A DNA stretch of 64,000 nt from Mycobacterium lentiflavum (GCF_022374895.2 NZ_CP092424.2:160739-224738), one strand, 5' to 3'; numbered from the stretch's first letter, positions 8,606-17,056 are shown. Numbers and translations: made by a program. The notes: generated by a model not told the origin, from the sequence alone.

Positions 8606-9981
8606 GCGACTTGCACCCCGTCTCGGGGTTGTTCGGCAGCCTTGCGGCTGCGTCCCTTCCGTGCTTCACAGCCACCGGCCGGGCGAGGCCCGGTCTTACG
8701 GTCGGCTCCACGCTTGACGGCGGCCCCAACTGGGCCGACGACGCTAAGTGTTTCCTCGTAGCGTGCGAGGTTAATCGCGGCGTTGTCATCACGCTGGTGG
8801 ATGACCGAACAGTCGTCGCATTGCCACTTTTCGTCCCACCCGATGTCCTGCACATGCCCGCAAGCGTGGCAGGTTTTCGACGACGGGAACCAGCGGTCAG
8901 CGACCACCAGCTGCGACCCGTACCAGACCGTCTTGTAGGACAAGTGCCGGCGCGGTGCGCCCAGCGCGGCATCCGACAGTCCGCGCCGTCTGGCGCGGGC
9001 ACCCGGCAACCCTTTTTGCCGCAGCATCCCCGCCGCGTCCAAACCTTCAACAACGATCCGGCCGTGGGTTTGAGCCAAACGCGTTGTCAGACAGTGGAGG
9101 TGGTGGGTGCGGACATCGTTGACCCGGCGATGCAGCCGGGAAATCTCGATGGTGCGCTCACGGTAGCGCCGCGAGCCTTTCGTGCAGCGCGAGCGGGCAC
9201 GGCTAACGCGCCGCAACTCTTTGAGCGCCACCTCGAGTGGCCGTGGATTAGGCACCTGGTCGAGCACTGCGCCGTCCTCGTCGGCGACCGTCGCCAGCCG
9301 GCGCACCCCGACATCGACACCAACCCGCGAACCAGGTGACCTGACGCTGGGTTGTTGCGGGCGTTGAATCAGCACGCGCACACTCGCATCCAGGCGGGTG
9401 CCGTTGCGGCGCACCGAGATCGCGAGCACCCGCGCCCGCCCGGCACGAATCAGGCGTTCAATCCGGCGGGTGTTCTCATGCGTGCGAACCATGCCGATCA
9501 CCGGCAGCGTGACGTGCCTACGGTCTGGCTCGACCCGCATCGCACCGGTGGTGAAGCACATCCGATCAGCATCGCGGCCCTTGCGTTTGAAACGCGGGAA
9601 CCCAACCCTTTTACCGGCCCGTTTACCCGACCTGGATTGTTGCCAGTTCCAGTACCCGTCCACCGCGGCCGCGATGCCGTCGGCGTAGGCCTCCTTCGAG
9701 CACTCCGGCCACCACACTGCGTCGGTCTCAGCGTTGACACACACGTCGTTCTTGACCGTGTTCCAGCGCTTCCGTAGCACCCGCAGCGACGGTTTCGCTG
9801 TCTCGATCCTGGTGGCGTGCCAGGCCTCGATATCGGCCTTCAGAGCCGCGACCGTCCAGTTGTAGGCCTTACGCCGCGCACCGAAATGCCGTGCCAACGC
9901 CACGGATTGCTCGGCGGTCGGGTCAAGGGTGAACCGGAACGCCTGCACCGACCACTCCTCGGGCACCTCGAACCGACCCAT
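8602..9981 (-). CDS. tnpB: TnpB, RNA-guided nuclease of the IS200/IS605-IS607 group
   Basis: This 459-residue protein has the TnpB order: N-terminal helix-turn-helix (QAFRFTLDPTAEQ), RuvC-like motif GVDVGVRRLAT with the first catalytic Asp, IVVEGLDAAGM with the Glu, a four-Cys zinc finger (CHACG...CDDC) and QRDDNAAINLA with the last Asp. All catalytic positions are intact. TnpB cuts DNA guided by an RNA from the element's right end. No TnpA is adjacent and no clear element ends are seen. The start ATG overlaps the stop of a small zinc-ribbon gene (TGATG) and the stop overlaps the EspK-like start, so it lies within the operon rather than as a clean insertion. Confidence 0.92.
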   Translation of the reverse strand: MGRFEVPEEWSVQAFRFTLDPTAEQSVALARHFGARRKAYNWTVAALKADIEAWHATRIETAKPSLRVLRKRWNTVKNDVCVNAETDAVWWPECSKEAYADGIAAAVDGYWNWQQSRSGKRAGKRVGFPRFKRKGRDADRMCFTTGAMRVEPDRRHVTLPVIGMVRTHENTRRIERLIRAGRARVLAISVRRNGTRLDASVRVLIQRPQQPSVRSPGSRVGVDVGVRRLATVADEDGAVLDQVPNPRPLEVALKELRRVSRARSRCTKGSRRYRERTIEISRLHRRVNDVRTHHLHCLTTRLAQTHGRIVVEGLDAAGMLRQKGLPGARARRRGLSDAALGAPRRHLSYKTVWYGSQLVVADRWFPSSKTCHACGHVQDIGWDEKWQCDDCSVIHQRDDNAAINLARYEETLSVVGPVGAAVKRGADRKTGPRPAGGCEARKGRSRKAAEQPRDGVQVA

Positions 9982-10133
9982 CACAACCAGTCCTCGCCAT
10001 CCTCGCCGCACGCCGCGCACTCGCCGTCGTTACATGCGTCGCAAAGCCCACCGGAATCGATGGTGAAAAGGAACTCCGCACCGCAGCAAAAGCACGAAAA
10101 CGACGTGTTCAGCACGCCCATCCTCATACCCAT
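9981..10133 (-). CDS. Small cysteine-rich zinc-ribbon protein coupled to TnpB
   Basis: This is a 50-residue protein with three CxxC knuckles: CFCCGAEF, CDAC and CAAC, ending in acidic residues GEDGEDWL. It likely binds zinc. The start at 10133 is chosen because GGAGG lies ten bases upstream; a longer frame begins at 10172. The stop codon overlaps the tnpB ATG (TGATG), suggesting translational coupling. Similar small Cys-rich proteins are common in actinophages. Its role is unknown; it could be an accessory of the TnpB or an unrelated phage-type gene. Confidence 0.6.
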   Translation of the reverse strand: MGMRMGVLNTSFSCFCCGAEFLFTIDSGGLCDACNDGECAACGEDGEDWL

Positions 10134-10217
10134 TACCGCCATGCCTCCGTTCCTACAGGACACCACCGACAACTAACGACCACTCAACCCGCAACAGCTG
10201 GCACCCCCTCCTCATTG

Positions 10218-10802
10218 CTACCGGCAAGCGGCGTTGACCTTGTCCTCTGCGGTATTTGCACGACCGATCGCCGCATTTCGCAAGCTGCCCTTGCGATGCG
10301 TGGTGGCGTCTTCCATATCCGAGCTGGCCGCAAGGTAATCGTCGATCCCTGAGCGGATCGCCGCCGGCGTACCGGCCGGGAGTTCGCGCCGCAGATACGC
10401 GCTTTCCACCAAGATCACCCGCGCCTCATTGGCCAAAGCCTCCTGAGTGACAGGATCATTCCAATCAGCTGGAGCATGGGCCACCGCGTTGGTGGCGTCG
10501 TCCATGGTCGTAGCCGCGTTCCCCCACAATTCGCATGCCCTTGTGCGTGCGGCCGTCACCTGATCGGCACTTGGTGCAGGTGGCGACCACGGCAGCACGA
10601 CTGTGGTGCTGGGAGCCTTAGACGGGGTCATGAACGCCACTACCGCAAGCGCCGCGGCCGCGACCGACAGGGCCAACACCGCCGCCGAACCACCCAGAAC
10701 GCCGCGACCCGGCCCTGCCGGCGGTGGTGGCGGAGGTGGAACCTGTGGCATACCGGGCGGTGCCGGTGTTCCCGCTTGGGGCGGGTGAAGAGTGGCGGTC
10801 AT
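10218..10802 (-). CDS. Membrane-anchored ESX-locus protein, paralogue A
   Basis: This 194-residue protein has a Pro-rich cytoplasmic tail (residues 8-32), one membrane helix (about 36-57), a Pro/Thr linker and an extracytoplasmic helical domain. The domain has one cysteine near its beginning (RTRACELW) and one at the very end (NAACR), probably a disulfide. It is related in layout and in these cysteines to the gene at 11137. Its ATG overlaps the stop of the preceding gene (ATGA), so the three genes form one unit. No family was recognised. Confidence 0.8.
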   Translation of the reverse strand: MTATLHPPQAGTPAPPGMPQVPPPPPPPAGPGRGVLGGSAAVLALSVAAAALAVVAFMTPSKAPSTTVVLPWSPPAPSADQVTAARTRACELWGNAATTMDDATNAVAHAPADWNDPVTQEALANEARVILVESAYLRRELPAGTPAAIRSGIDDYLAASSDMEDATTHRKGSLRNAAIGRANTAEDKVNAACR

Positions 10803-11140
10803 ATGCTCACCACCGGATGCGGCGTCAAATCCTCTGCGTTCTGATTGTCGGTCTCCACGTCCGCGGTCAACGATCGATCGTTGCGCTGAGCAACCTTGCC
10901 ACCACGCGGTCCCAGCGCTGCGCCGGCGCCGCCCACTTGCTGGTCCACCCCTGCGCTTGCTGCCACGCTCGGAGCCCACATCGATGCCACATGAGCGCCT
11001 CCGACTGCCGCGACCGCCGCGCCATGGGCTGCCTGCTCGACCACGGCCGCAGGGAACTCCACGGCTGCCGAACCAGTCAGCGTGTTCGCCGACTCCGCCG
11101 CGGCCGGCATGACCTGCAGAACGTCATCAGTTTGCATCAC
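10799..11140 (-). CDS. Small Ala-rich ESX-locus protein
   Basis: This is a 113-residue protein, rich in Ala and Val in its first 70 residues and polar at the end (TADVETDNQNAEDL). It has no signal peptide or clear membrane helix. Start and stop codons overlap those of both neighbours (ATGA twice), so it is translated together with the two membrane-anchored paralogues. The helical composition would suit an EspC-like substrate, but no WxG or YxxxD motif is present. Function is unknown. Confidence 0.72.
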   Translation of the reverse strand: MMQTDDVLQVMPAAAESANTLTGSAAVEFPAAVVEQAAHGAAVAAVGGAHVASMWAPSVAASAGVDQQVGGAGAALGPRGGKVAQRNDRSLTADVETDNQNAEDLTPHPVVSI

Positions 11141-11814
11141 TCACACACCTTGTCGAGTTGATCTCCCGCATTTCTAACCGCGAGCACGAACGGCTGGGCG
11201 TCGTGGTCGGAAAGCTCGCGGGTATTGGCGTCGACCAACGCGATCACAGCGGTGATGTAATTGTTGATCGCATCTAGGACGTTCTTAGGGGTAGCGGGGG
11301 GAAGATGCTGTTGCATGTACTGCGTTTCCAGCATCGCAACCAGTTGGAAATTGCCTAGGGCAGGATGGTACTGAGGCGATTGCCGGTCCCGCGCTGCGTC
11401 GAAAAAATTCCGTTGAGCAGCGAGCATTGATTGGTCTGCGGTATCGCTTGCGCCGCAGGCTTCCTTTTTGGCCGCAGCGACTTGGTCTGGGCTGTAGCTC
11501 GGCGGTGGTGGGGGCGGCGCGGTGATCGTGGTGGTTGTCGCGGCTGGGGTTGATTGGCTCAACTTCACCGCACTCATCACTGTTGCGCTCAGCGCCAACA
11601 GCAGCGCCAGAGCCAGCATTACCGATACCGCGAGCCAGCCCGGGCGGCGCCTCGGGTACGCAGGAGGCGGTACAAGGGGTTGCGGGGGCGGCAGGTAGCT
11701 CGGTGGCGGCGGCATCACCGCGGCACCGGTCGGCATGCCGGCACTACTGGTTGAGATGGGCGGGCCGCCGGATACAGCTGGATAGCCCGGCTGCCCAACT
11801 GCCTGCGGATTCAT
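11137..11814 (-). CDS. Membrane-anchored ESX-locus protein, paralogue B
   Basis: This 225-residue protein has a Pro-rich cytoplasmic N-terminus (PPPPSYLPPPQPLVPPP), a membrane helix at about residues 61-83, a Thr/Pro linker and a helical extracytoplasmic domain bracketed by two cysteines (KKEACGAS and DKVCE at the end). It shares this plan with the gene at 10218 and is probably an ancient duplicate. The ATG at 11814 is preferred over an upstream alternative because the Pro-rich tail begins there. The role is unknown; it may be an ESX-specific envelope component. Confidence 0.8.
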   Translation of the reverse strand: MNPQAVGQPGYPAVSGGPPISTSSAGMPTGAAVMPPPPSYLPPPQPLVPPPAYPRRRPGWLAVSVMLALALLLALSATVMSAVKLSQSTPAATTTTITAPPPPPPSYSPDQVAAAKKEACGASDTADQSMLAAQRNFFDAARDRQSPQYHPALGNFQLVAMLETQYMQQHLPPATPKNVLDAINNYITAVIALVDANTRELSDHDAQPFVLAVRNAGDQLDKVCE

Positions 11815-11884
11815 GCAAATCAGAGTACTGGCGTGCGGCGACATCGGGCTACCATTGCGCGCGAATCTGAGACGAAACAGGTGT

Positions 11885-12271
11885 TCAAGTGGCGGTCCAG
11901 ATTTCGCTCTGAGGATCGATGAACGCTTGCACAGCGGCGTCGAGCGCCTCCTGGTCTTGGCCGCCTCCCACGCTCGCTGTTTCCTCGGCCGCGGCGCTGA
12001 CTGCCTCGTCGATGGTGGTGTTGATCAGCTCAGCCAACGCCCCGTGTGAGTAGCGGGTGGTGCAACCCTGTGCCAGTGACAGCGACGTGAGTTGTCCGTG
12101 CGAGTTAACCGACAACACGACGTCACCATCGCCGCCGATGGCTTCCAGATCGATGCCATCCATCTCCTCGAGCAGCTTGGAAAGCATCGTCGACACCCGT
12201 TCCATGCGCGCAATGACGTTGGCGGCTAGATTCTTGTCTGCCTCATAGCCGCCGTATTCATAGACGGTCAA
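11885..12271 (-). CDS. YbaB/EbfC-family protein, EspL-like
   Basis: This 128-residue protein shows the YbaB fold pattern: a long N-terminal helix (IARMERVSTMLSKLLEEMDGI), a central beta hairpin (GDVVLSVNSHGQLTSLSLAQG) and a C-terminal helix with AELINTTIDEAVSAAAEE. In ESX-1 the YbaB-like protein EspL lies between espB and espK and supports EspB/EspK stability or secretion. The same position is seen here. The start is a TTG at 12271 that overlaps the stop of a tiny upstream frame. Confidence 0.82.
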   Translation of the reverse strand: MTVYEYGGYEADKNLAANVIARMERVSTMLSKLLEEMDGIDLEAIGGDGDVVLSVNSHGQLTSLSLAQGCTTRYSHGALAELINTTIDEAVSAAAEETASVGGGQDQEALDAAVQAFIDPQSEIWTAT

Positions 12272-12384
12272 CGGACCCCCCCAACGTCGTCGGAAGCTAT
12301 GTCATGCTGCAGCGCGGACAAGGCAGTCGACACACGATCGATCCGCGCGATGGCCGCGGCGATCAGAAACCCGTTGACGGTCAC
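12268..12384 (-). CDS. 38-residue YbaB-like mini-protein
   Basis: A GTG overlaps the EspB-like stop (GTGA) and the stop overlaps the YbaB start, so this frame exactly fills the gap. It reads AAIARIDRVSTALSALQHDI, closely matching the first helix of the next protein (NVIARMERVSTMLSKLLEEM). It may be a truncated tandem duplicate of the YbaB-like gene; it ends just after a run of seven guanines. It is too short to be certain that it is expressed. Confidence 0.5.
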   Translation of the reverse strand: MTVNGFLIAAAIARIDRVSTALSALQHDIASDDVGGVR

Positions 12385-14129
12385 TGGGAGTCGCCGCCGG
12401 GGTCGGGGTCGACGGGTCGGCTGCGTGATCTGACGGTCACGGTGCGCTTGGGCCCGCCTTTGGGGTTCGCAGCGGCATCGACGGTGGCCGTGTGCCGAAT
12501 TGGGTCGCCGCGTTCGCCTTTGACCGGTTCGGAATGAGGTTGCGCCGGCATCTCGATCGACTTATCTGGGTTTTTGACTTTGCGGTTCGTGGCACCGCTG
12601 CCGGCCCCCATGCCCCCCATCGGTGGCATGAACATCGGCGGGCCGCCCATACCGCTCTCGGCGGCGGCACCGGTGAAACTCGGGGAGCCGCTCGCGCCGG
12701 CCAAAGGTGGTGACGTTGAGGCGGCGACACCCGTTCCGGAGATTGCTGACGCCGCGGGTTTGAGATCAGCGCCGCTACTTGCCGCTGGGGTGGTAGCGCC
12801 GTCGTCACCGCTGCCTGCGCCGGCACCACTGCCCAGGGAGTCTGCTGGCTCAATTTTGGCGGCGTCTTCGACAGCGTTCTTGCCCGCCATTCCTTGTGCT
12901 AACCCTGCGACGCTCTGAGTGGCTTGCTGGGCCAGCCCCTGCAGCTCTTGGCCCAGTTTCTGCGGTATCTGAGTGGCCATGCCAACTCCGGCGCCCAGCA
13001 CGCCGGTCAGCATCGACGGCAAGGATGACGCCATTGCCGGCATCGAGCCCTCTCCCGTCGGCGCTAGCGGGTTAGCGGCGGGATCAGCATCTCCTGGGTC
13101 GAGACCGTCGAGGTCGCTGGGGTCGGTGCTGGGGTCGACGTCGCCCGCGTGGCCAGTGCCCGCATGATCGCGGGTCGGTTTGGGATCGGCTCCCTGCGGG
13201 GTCGTCGATGTCGGGGTGTCCCCTTGTCCGGCACCAGGTTCCACGATGACTGGGGCTGGTGGTGGCCCGGGCGGAGCCTCAGGTATCTGCTCGCCAGTGT
13301 GGTAGCCAGCGGCCACTATCTGGGTGTGGCTGGTTAATTGGGTCAAATTGGTGTGCGCCTTGGCCACCGCGGCCGCTGATCCGGGACTGGGATAGGAACT
13401 GTTGAGTGCGATCGCGTTGTGCAGTTCGCGGTGTCGGTTAGCGAACTCTGTGGTCGTCGGCGTCGCCTGTTTGACCTGAGTGAATCTGTGCTTGTGGTTG
13501 TCGGCTAGCTTTGCGACGGCGTCGGCATGGCGGGCCATCTCCTGCGCCCAGTCGGCGTAACGAGTCAACGCCGCCGTAATGCGTGGTGCCGCTTCCCCTT
13601 TGAGATGTTCACCGACCGTTGCCGCCCCGCGGCGGGCCGCTTGCGCGGCAGCGCTGAATCCTTGTGAGAGGGCGGCGCAGTCTGCCACAAACGGATCCCC
13701 AGCCGCGGGCTGGCCCGCTTCCATGATCGCCGCCGTCGCTTCGGCTGGGCGTGGTGCCGGCGGGGCGATCGGCACATCCGCAGCGACCAGGTTAACGGTC
13801 ACCGCGGGGGTGAAGGCCGGCTTGGGGGGCGCAGGGTTACCGTGCAAGCTCACCACGGATTGATTGGCCTGGTCCATCTCCCCATATGCCAGTGCGGACT
13901 GTGTGATCGCCGCGGCGCCGGCCGCAAGGACCGCCGACCCGTCAGTGGCGCGCGACGCCATCACCCCGGCGTGTTCACTGAGGCGCGCGGCCACGCTCGC
14001 TGATGTCTCGTCGGTGGCCAGCGGGGGATGCACCGGCAGTTGGGTGCCGAGCTCGGCGAGGGTCTGCGCGGCGGCGACTAGGCCCGCGACCGCACTGTGC
14101 AGTCCTGCGACATCGACCTGCAGCACCAC
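12381..14129 (-). CDS. EspB-like PE/PPE-type ESX substrate
   Basis: This 582-residue protein has a helical hairpin (residues 5-95) carrying the ESX export motif YxxxD in LAYGEMDQ, which parallels AYGEVDE of EspB. A second helical region (145-280) resembles the PPE half of EspB, with RYADWAQEMARHADAVAKL in place of the EspB QQRQWILHMAKLSAAMAKQ segment. A Pro/Gly/Ala-rich C-terminal half has clusters of GMGG and PPM. EspB-type proteins are secreted, cleaved, and form ring-shaped assemblies at the cell surface. The gene precedes YbaB- and EspK-like genes, matching ESX-1 gene order. It is likely a main substrate of this ESX system. Confidence 0.83.
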   Translation of the reverse strand: MVLQVDVAGLHSAVAGLVAAAQTLAELGTQLPVHPPLATDETSASVAARLSEHAGVMASRATDGSAVLAAGAAAITQSALAYGEMDQANQSVVSLHGNPAPPKPAFTPAVTVNLVAADVPIAPPAPRPAEATAAIMEAGQPAAGDPFVADCAALSQGFSAAAQAARRGAATVGEHLKGEAAPRITAALTRYADWAQEMARHADAVAKLADNHKHRFTQVKQATPTTTEFANRHRELHNAIALNSSYPSPGSAAAVAKAHTNLTQLTSHTQIVAAGYHTGEQIPEAPPGPPPAPVIVEPGAGQGDTPTSTTPQGADPKPTRDHAGTGHAGDVDPSTDPSDLDGLDPGDADPAANPLAPTGEGSMPAMASSLPSMLTGVLGAGVGMATQIPQKLGQELQGLAQQATQSVAGLAQGMAGKNAVEDAAKIEPADSLGSGAGAGSGDDGATTPAASSGADLKPAASAISGTGVAASTSPPLAGASGSPSFTGAAAESGMGGPPMFMPPMGGMGAGSGATNRKVKNPDKSIEMPAQPHSEPVKGERGDPIRHTATVDAAANPKGGPKRTVTVRSRSRPVDPDPGGDSQ

Positions 14130-14176
14130 GGCATCCCCTCCCCTACTGATTTTTTGCTGACGTTGCGCTGAGTTGT

Positions 14177-14476
14177 CTAGAAATCGATCAGGGCCTCATA
14201 GCTGGCAACTTGGTCCTCGGTGGGCAACGCGGTCGACACCGTCACGTGTTGGGCCTCCCACTCTTGGCGTAGCGCCAACTGAGAGCGTAAATGAGCCAGT
14301 GTGTTCAATTTGATGATGCGGTTAGCCAATTCGGCGTCGCTGAGCTGCATCGCCGCCGCCTGAAGCTCCACGCCTAAAGAGTTTCCGCTACGGCCTACCG
14401 CCACCACGATCGAGTCATCGCGACTGACGGCCTCGAACACGACGGTGTCGTAGTCGGTCGACGGCGCCTCAGACAT
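14177..14476 (-). CDS. Small ESX-associated protein
   Basis: This is a 99-residue protein. The segment VVFEAVSRDDSIVVAVGRSGNSLGVELQAAAMQLSDAELANRIIKLN has the two-strand plus helix pattern seen in small ESX accessory proteins (the EspH/DUF2694 type, related in shape to YbaB). A C-terminal helix follows. It begins four bases after the EspC-like stop and precedes the EspB-like gene. A chaperone-like role in substrate export is plausible but unproven; family membership is my best guess. Confidence 0.7.
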   Translation of the reverse strand: MSEAPSTDYDTVVFEAVSRDDSIVVAVGRSGNSLGVELQAAAMQLSDAELANRIIKLNTLAHLRSQLALRQEWEAQHVTVSTALPTEDQVASYEALIDF

Positions 14477-14480
14477 GACG

Positions 14481-14798
14481 CTAGTCCGTGGAAATCGTCA
14501 AGTTGGCGCGGTTTTCAGCGTTCATCTCCGCCATCTGCGCTGCGCCGGTGCGAAGCTGCCGGGCCATGGCCGCGTGCCGCTCTTGTTGGTCGCGCAAGGC
14601 GGTTTCGCGGTCGTTGACGGCGGCCACCGCAGCACGACGGGCCTCGTAAAACAGTGGTCCCCACGATTGGGCCGCGGCCACGGTGCGGGCATGGTCAGCA
14701 CGGGCCTGCGCGCACGCCTCGGCAGCGCGCTCGTGGGCGATCGCCCACTGAATCAGCTTGTCGGTGCTGACCTGCAAGGCCTGCTCGTTCACGGTCAT
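14481..14798 (-). CDS. EspC/WXG100-type small ESX substrate
   Basis: This 105-residue all-helical protein fits the EspC-like (DUF2580) plan: helix, a turn with QSWGPLFYEA containing the WxG-type tryptophan, then a second long helix ending RANLTISTD. Esx/EspC proteins form helical hairpins exported through the EccC motor. No clear YxxxD motif is visible near its end, so it may depend on a partner. The ATG at 14798 fixes the length; the frame is open upstream, but that lies inside the preceding gene. Confidence 0.75.
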   Translation of the reverse strand: MTVNEQALQVSTDKLIQWAIAHERAAEACAQARADHARTVAAAQSWGPLFYEARRAAVAAVNDRETALRDQQERHAAMARQLRTGAAQMAEMNAENRANLTISTD

Positions 14799-14832
14799 TA
14801 CGGTACTCCCTCGCGTTGCTGTAGAAGGTCGC

Positions 14833-16422
14833 TTAAGTGGTCGACGGTGCGGGCGCGGTGGCTGCCGCGGCGACCGTTGTCGGTGTTGGAGCCGACACTC
14901 GGGTCCACCCCAAGAAATTCGGGCCAGTCTCGAGTTGGTCGATCGGCGTGACCTGGCCGTTGAGCCAAACATGGTCTTTGTCGAGGGCCATGACGCGATG
15001 ATCGGTGTATTGGCCCACGTCGCCGAATTGCAGCCGCGAGGGAGCCATGGGCGCATTCACCGGGGAACCCAGCGGCGGTAGCTGAAGATTGGCTCCTGCA
15101 AAGGCATCGTCGATGCCGTCTCCGGAGAGCACCGCCCGCCCGGCCTGTGCGAGTGCAGCATTGGACGCTGTTCGCACCGACTGGTCGGGCAATTGGATCT
15201 GTGTCGTCGGCGTCGGCGTCTGCCCCTGCGCTGCAGGCGCTGATGGTGGCGGCGTGGCGCCGCTGCCGGCGTCTTCTGTGCCCGCTTTGTCCCCTTTGCC
15301 GCCTTTGTCTCCTGGATCGTGCAGTCCGGCTGGCTGCGTCTCGTCGTGAGATTTGTCGTCACTGTGCGAGTCGGACGGGTCTTTCAGCGCGTTGGCGTGC
15401 TCTTCAGCGGCTTGATCGGGATCGTGGCCGCCATCGCGTAGCGCTCCGCCGAGCGCGGAACCCAAATCGCCCAACCCGCCGCCACCGAGCCCACCGCCGC
15501 CGCCGAGTGAGGGAATCGCTGAACCAAGTGCGCCCGGCAGCGAGCCAAGAGCACCCATCGCCGGTCCCGCCATCATGCCCAGCCGCGACATCAATGGATC
15601 CGATGCCAGCCCGTCAAGCAGTGGGTCATTGCCACTGCTTGTACCGTCGCCGGTCCCAGCGGGCGTATCCCCGCCGCCACCCGCAGTGGGGTTGGTGGCG
15701 CCCGGGTTAGCGTCTGGGCCCGTGGTGTGAGGGTCCTCGCCGGAGTTCTTGTTTTGCAACGCCTGATAGCGCGCCGAGAGACCATCCAACACCCGCGCTT
15801 GTGAATCTGAGTCCAGCCCAGCGTTTTTCAACACGTTGAGGATGTCGCCGGTTTTGCCCTGCAAAAATTCTGCCAGCTGCTGCTGGCCGGTCGCAGTATC
15901 TAGCGATGACCCCAACTTGTTGACCTGGTCGATGATGTCTTGCTGCAAGCTTTGCAGCCGCTGACGGCCCTCAGTGCTCGAACTCGAGGCCTTAAGCACC
16001 GCGTCGGCCAGCTTGTCATCAGCGTCATTGAGCGCCGAATGGTTCTTGGCCAGCGCCTCGTCGAGGCGCTTGGCTGCCTCGGCCCCAGCCCCGCTTAGCC
16101 CCGGTGGCGGTGGCGTCCCGGCCGGGGTCGTCGGCCCTGGCGATCCCGGAGGGGGTGCAGGCGGCGGCGGCGACGCGGGTTGATCGCGGCCCAGCGCCTT
16201 ATTGATTTCAGGCATCGGAGCCGTATCAGGGTTAATACCCATGTAGGTGAGCCTGGCCCGGTCGAGCTTGGTCAGCTCATCTCGCGACGTGAACGGTGCC
16301 GTTGGAGCGGGGTCCAGTGGCACCGGGCCGCCCGGTACCGGGTTTTGGGGAAACGGTGCCCCCAATACCTCGGATACTCCACCCAGCACTTGAGACAGCG
16401 CTACATCGGCCCAGCCAGTCAT
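14833..16422 (-). CDS. Pro/Gly-rich ESX-type secreted protein
   Basis: This is a 529-residue protein from the ATG at 16422 (MTGWADVALSQVLGGV). It has an N-terminal region, a Pro-rich linker (about residues 95-130), a helical domain (AAKRLDEALAKNHSALNDADDKLADAVLKA..., about 133-225) resembling the DUF4226-type domain of mycobacterial secreted proteins, a Gly-rich middle and a small C-terminal domain (QYTDHRVMALDKDHVWLNG). An ATG at 16500 also exists, but codons between it and 16422 lack the GC-rich third positions of a gene. It appears to be the first gene of the leftward ESX operon. Its specific role is unknown. Confidence 0.72.
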   Translation of the reverse strand: MTGWADVALSQVLGGVSEVLGAPFPQNPVPGGPVPLDPAPTAPFTSRDELTKLDRARLTYMGINPDTAPMPEINKALGRDQPASPPPPAPPPGSPGPTTPAGTPPPPGLSGAGAEAAKRLDEALAKNHSALNDADDKLADAVLKASSSSTEGRQRLQSLQQDIIDQVNKLGSSLDTATGQQQLAEFLQGKTGDILNVLKNAGLDSDSQARVLDGLSARYQALQNKNSGEDPHTTGPDANPGATNPTAGGGGDTPAGTGDGTSSGNDPLLDGLASDPLMSRLGMMAGPAMGALGSLPGALGSAIPSLGGGGGLGGGGLGDLGSALGGALRDGGHDPDQAAEEHANALKDPSDSHSDDKSHDETQPAGLHDPGDKGGKGDKAGTEDAGSGATPPPSAPAAQGQTPTPTTQIQLPDQSVRTASNAALAQAGRAVLSGDGIDDAFAGANLQLPPLGSPVNAPMAPSRLQFGDVGQYTDHRVMALDKDHVWLNGQVTPIDQLETGPNFLGWTRVSAPTPTTVAAAATAPAPSTT

Positions 16423-16966
16423 GTTCGGGACGATAAGTCCCGGGTCGACTGAACCGCTACCAACAACGGCACATTCACGAAAAACCGGCTGCCACAGCAT
16501 GTCCACGCGGCCTGTCGACTTTTGTTGTCTTTCAAGACACGCCGCACCAGATGCGCGGTAGTACCGCGTCGGCGGTGTAACACTTTGCGCGATAGCACCA
16601 CCTGTCCCAACGGAAGGAACGCCTCGCCATCGCCGATAACGGCAACTATTCCATGTGCCGCACCAACCGTCGAGCGTCCTCAACCCGCCTATGGCACAAA
16701 CGCTTTCGGTGCTCACACCAAGCCAACACCACGGCCAGGCGCCTGTCCCGGCAGACACAGAGCCGATTACCGCGCCTGCCACCCGCACGTCGCGGGTATC
16801 GGCGACCACACCGACCACCACGGCCACGCAACCGCGACGGCCAAACCAGCATCGACTCAAGGAGGGATACCTAGCGCCGCGAGCCAAACACCCGCGCCCG
16901 CCCGGTCTTTCGGGCCGACGCCGCACATCTCAATAGCCGGAGTGACTGACCGCTGACATGACAAGA
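16423..16966. other. Intergenic region between the ESX operon and the replication region
   Basis: About 540 bases between divergent genes. Open frames on both strands here are Arg/Pro-rich and lack start signals. A small inverted repeat GGGAC-TTATC-GTCCC lies at 16428-16442, just before the leftward start. Promoters for both directions probably lie here, but none could be defined. Confidence 0.4.
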
Positions 16967-17021
16967 GCCCCGCCTCTGGCGGGGCCCGTGTCTGAGGTTC
17001 GAACTGAGGGCCAACTCAGTT
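16967..17021 (+). promoter_or_regulatory. Two stem-loops in the leader of the replication gene
   Basis: A perfect 8-bp hairpin GCCCCGCC-TCT-GGCGGGGC (16967-16985) is followed by AACTGAG-GGCCAA-CTCAGTT (17002-17021). A third, ATCACG-CGCTT-CGTGAT, is at 17106-17122. None is followed by a T-run, so the first is either a terminator-like or a leader structure. Such structured leaders often carry plasmid copy-number control. Confidence 0.5.
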
Positions 17022-17056
17022 CTGGGTCTTCACCCATCTCCCCGAAGGGACGTGTC

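Noticed and set aside
16958..17056. ATG at 16958 as the rep start
   Set aside because: The segment contains two perfect hairpins and non-coding-like codons; the later TTG with GAAGGGA upstream is preferred, though not certain.
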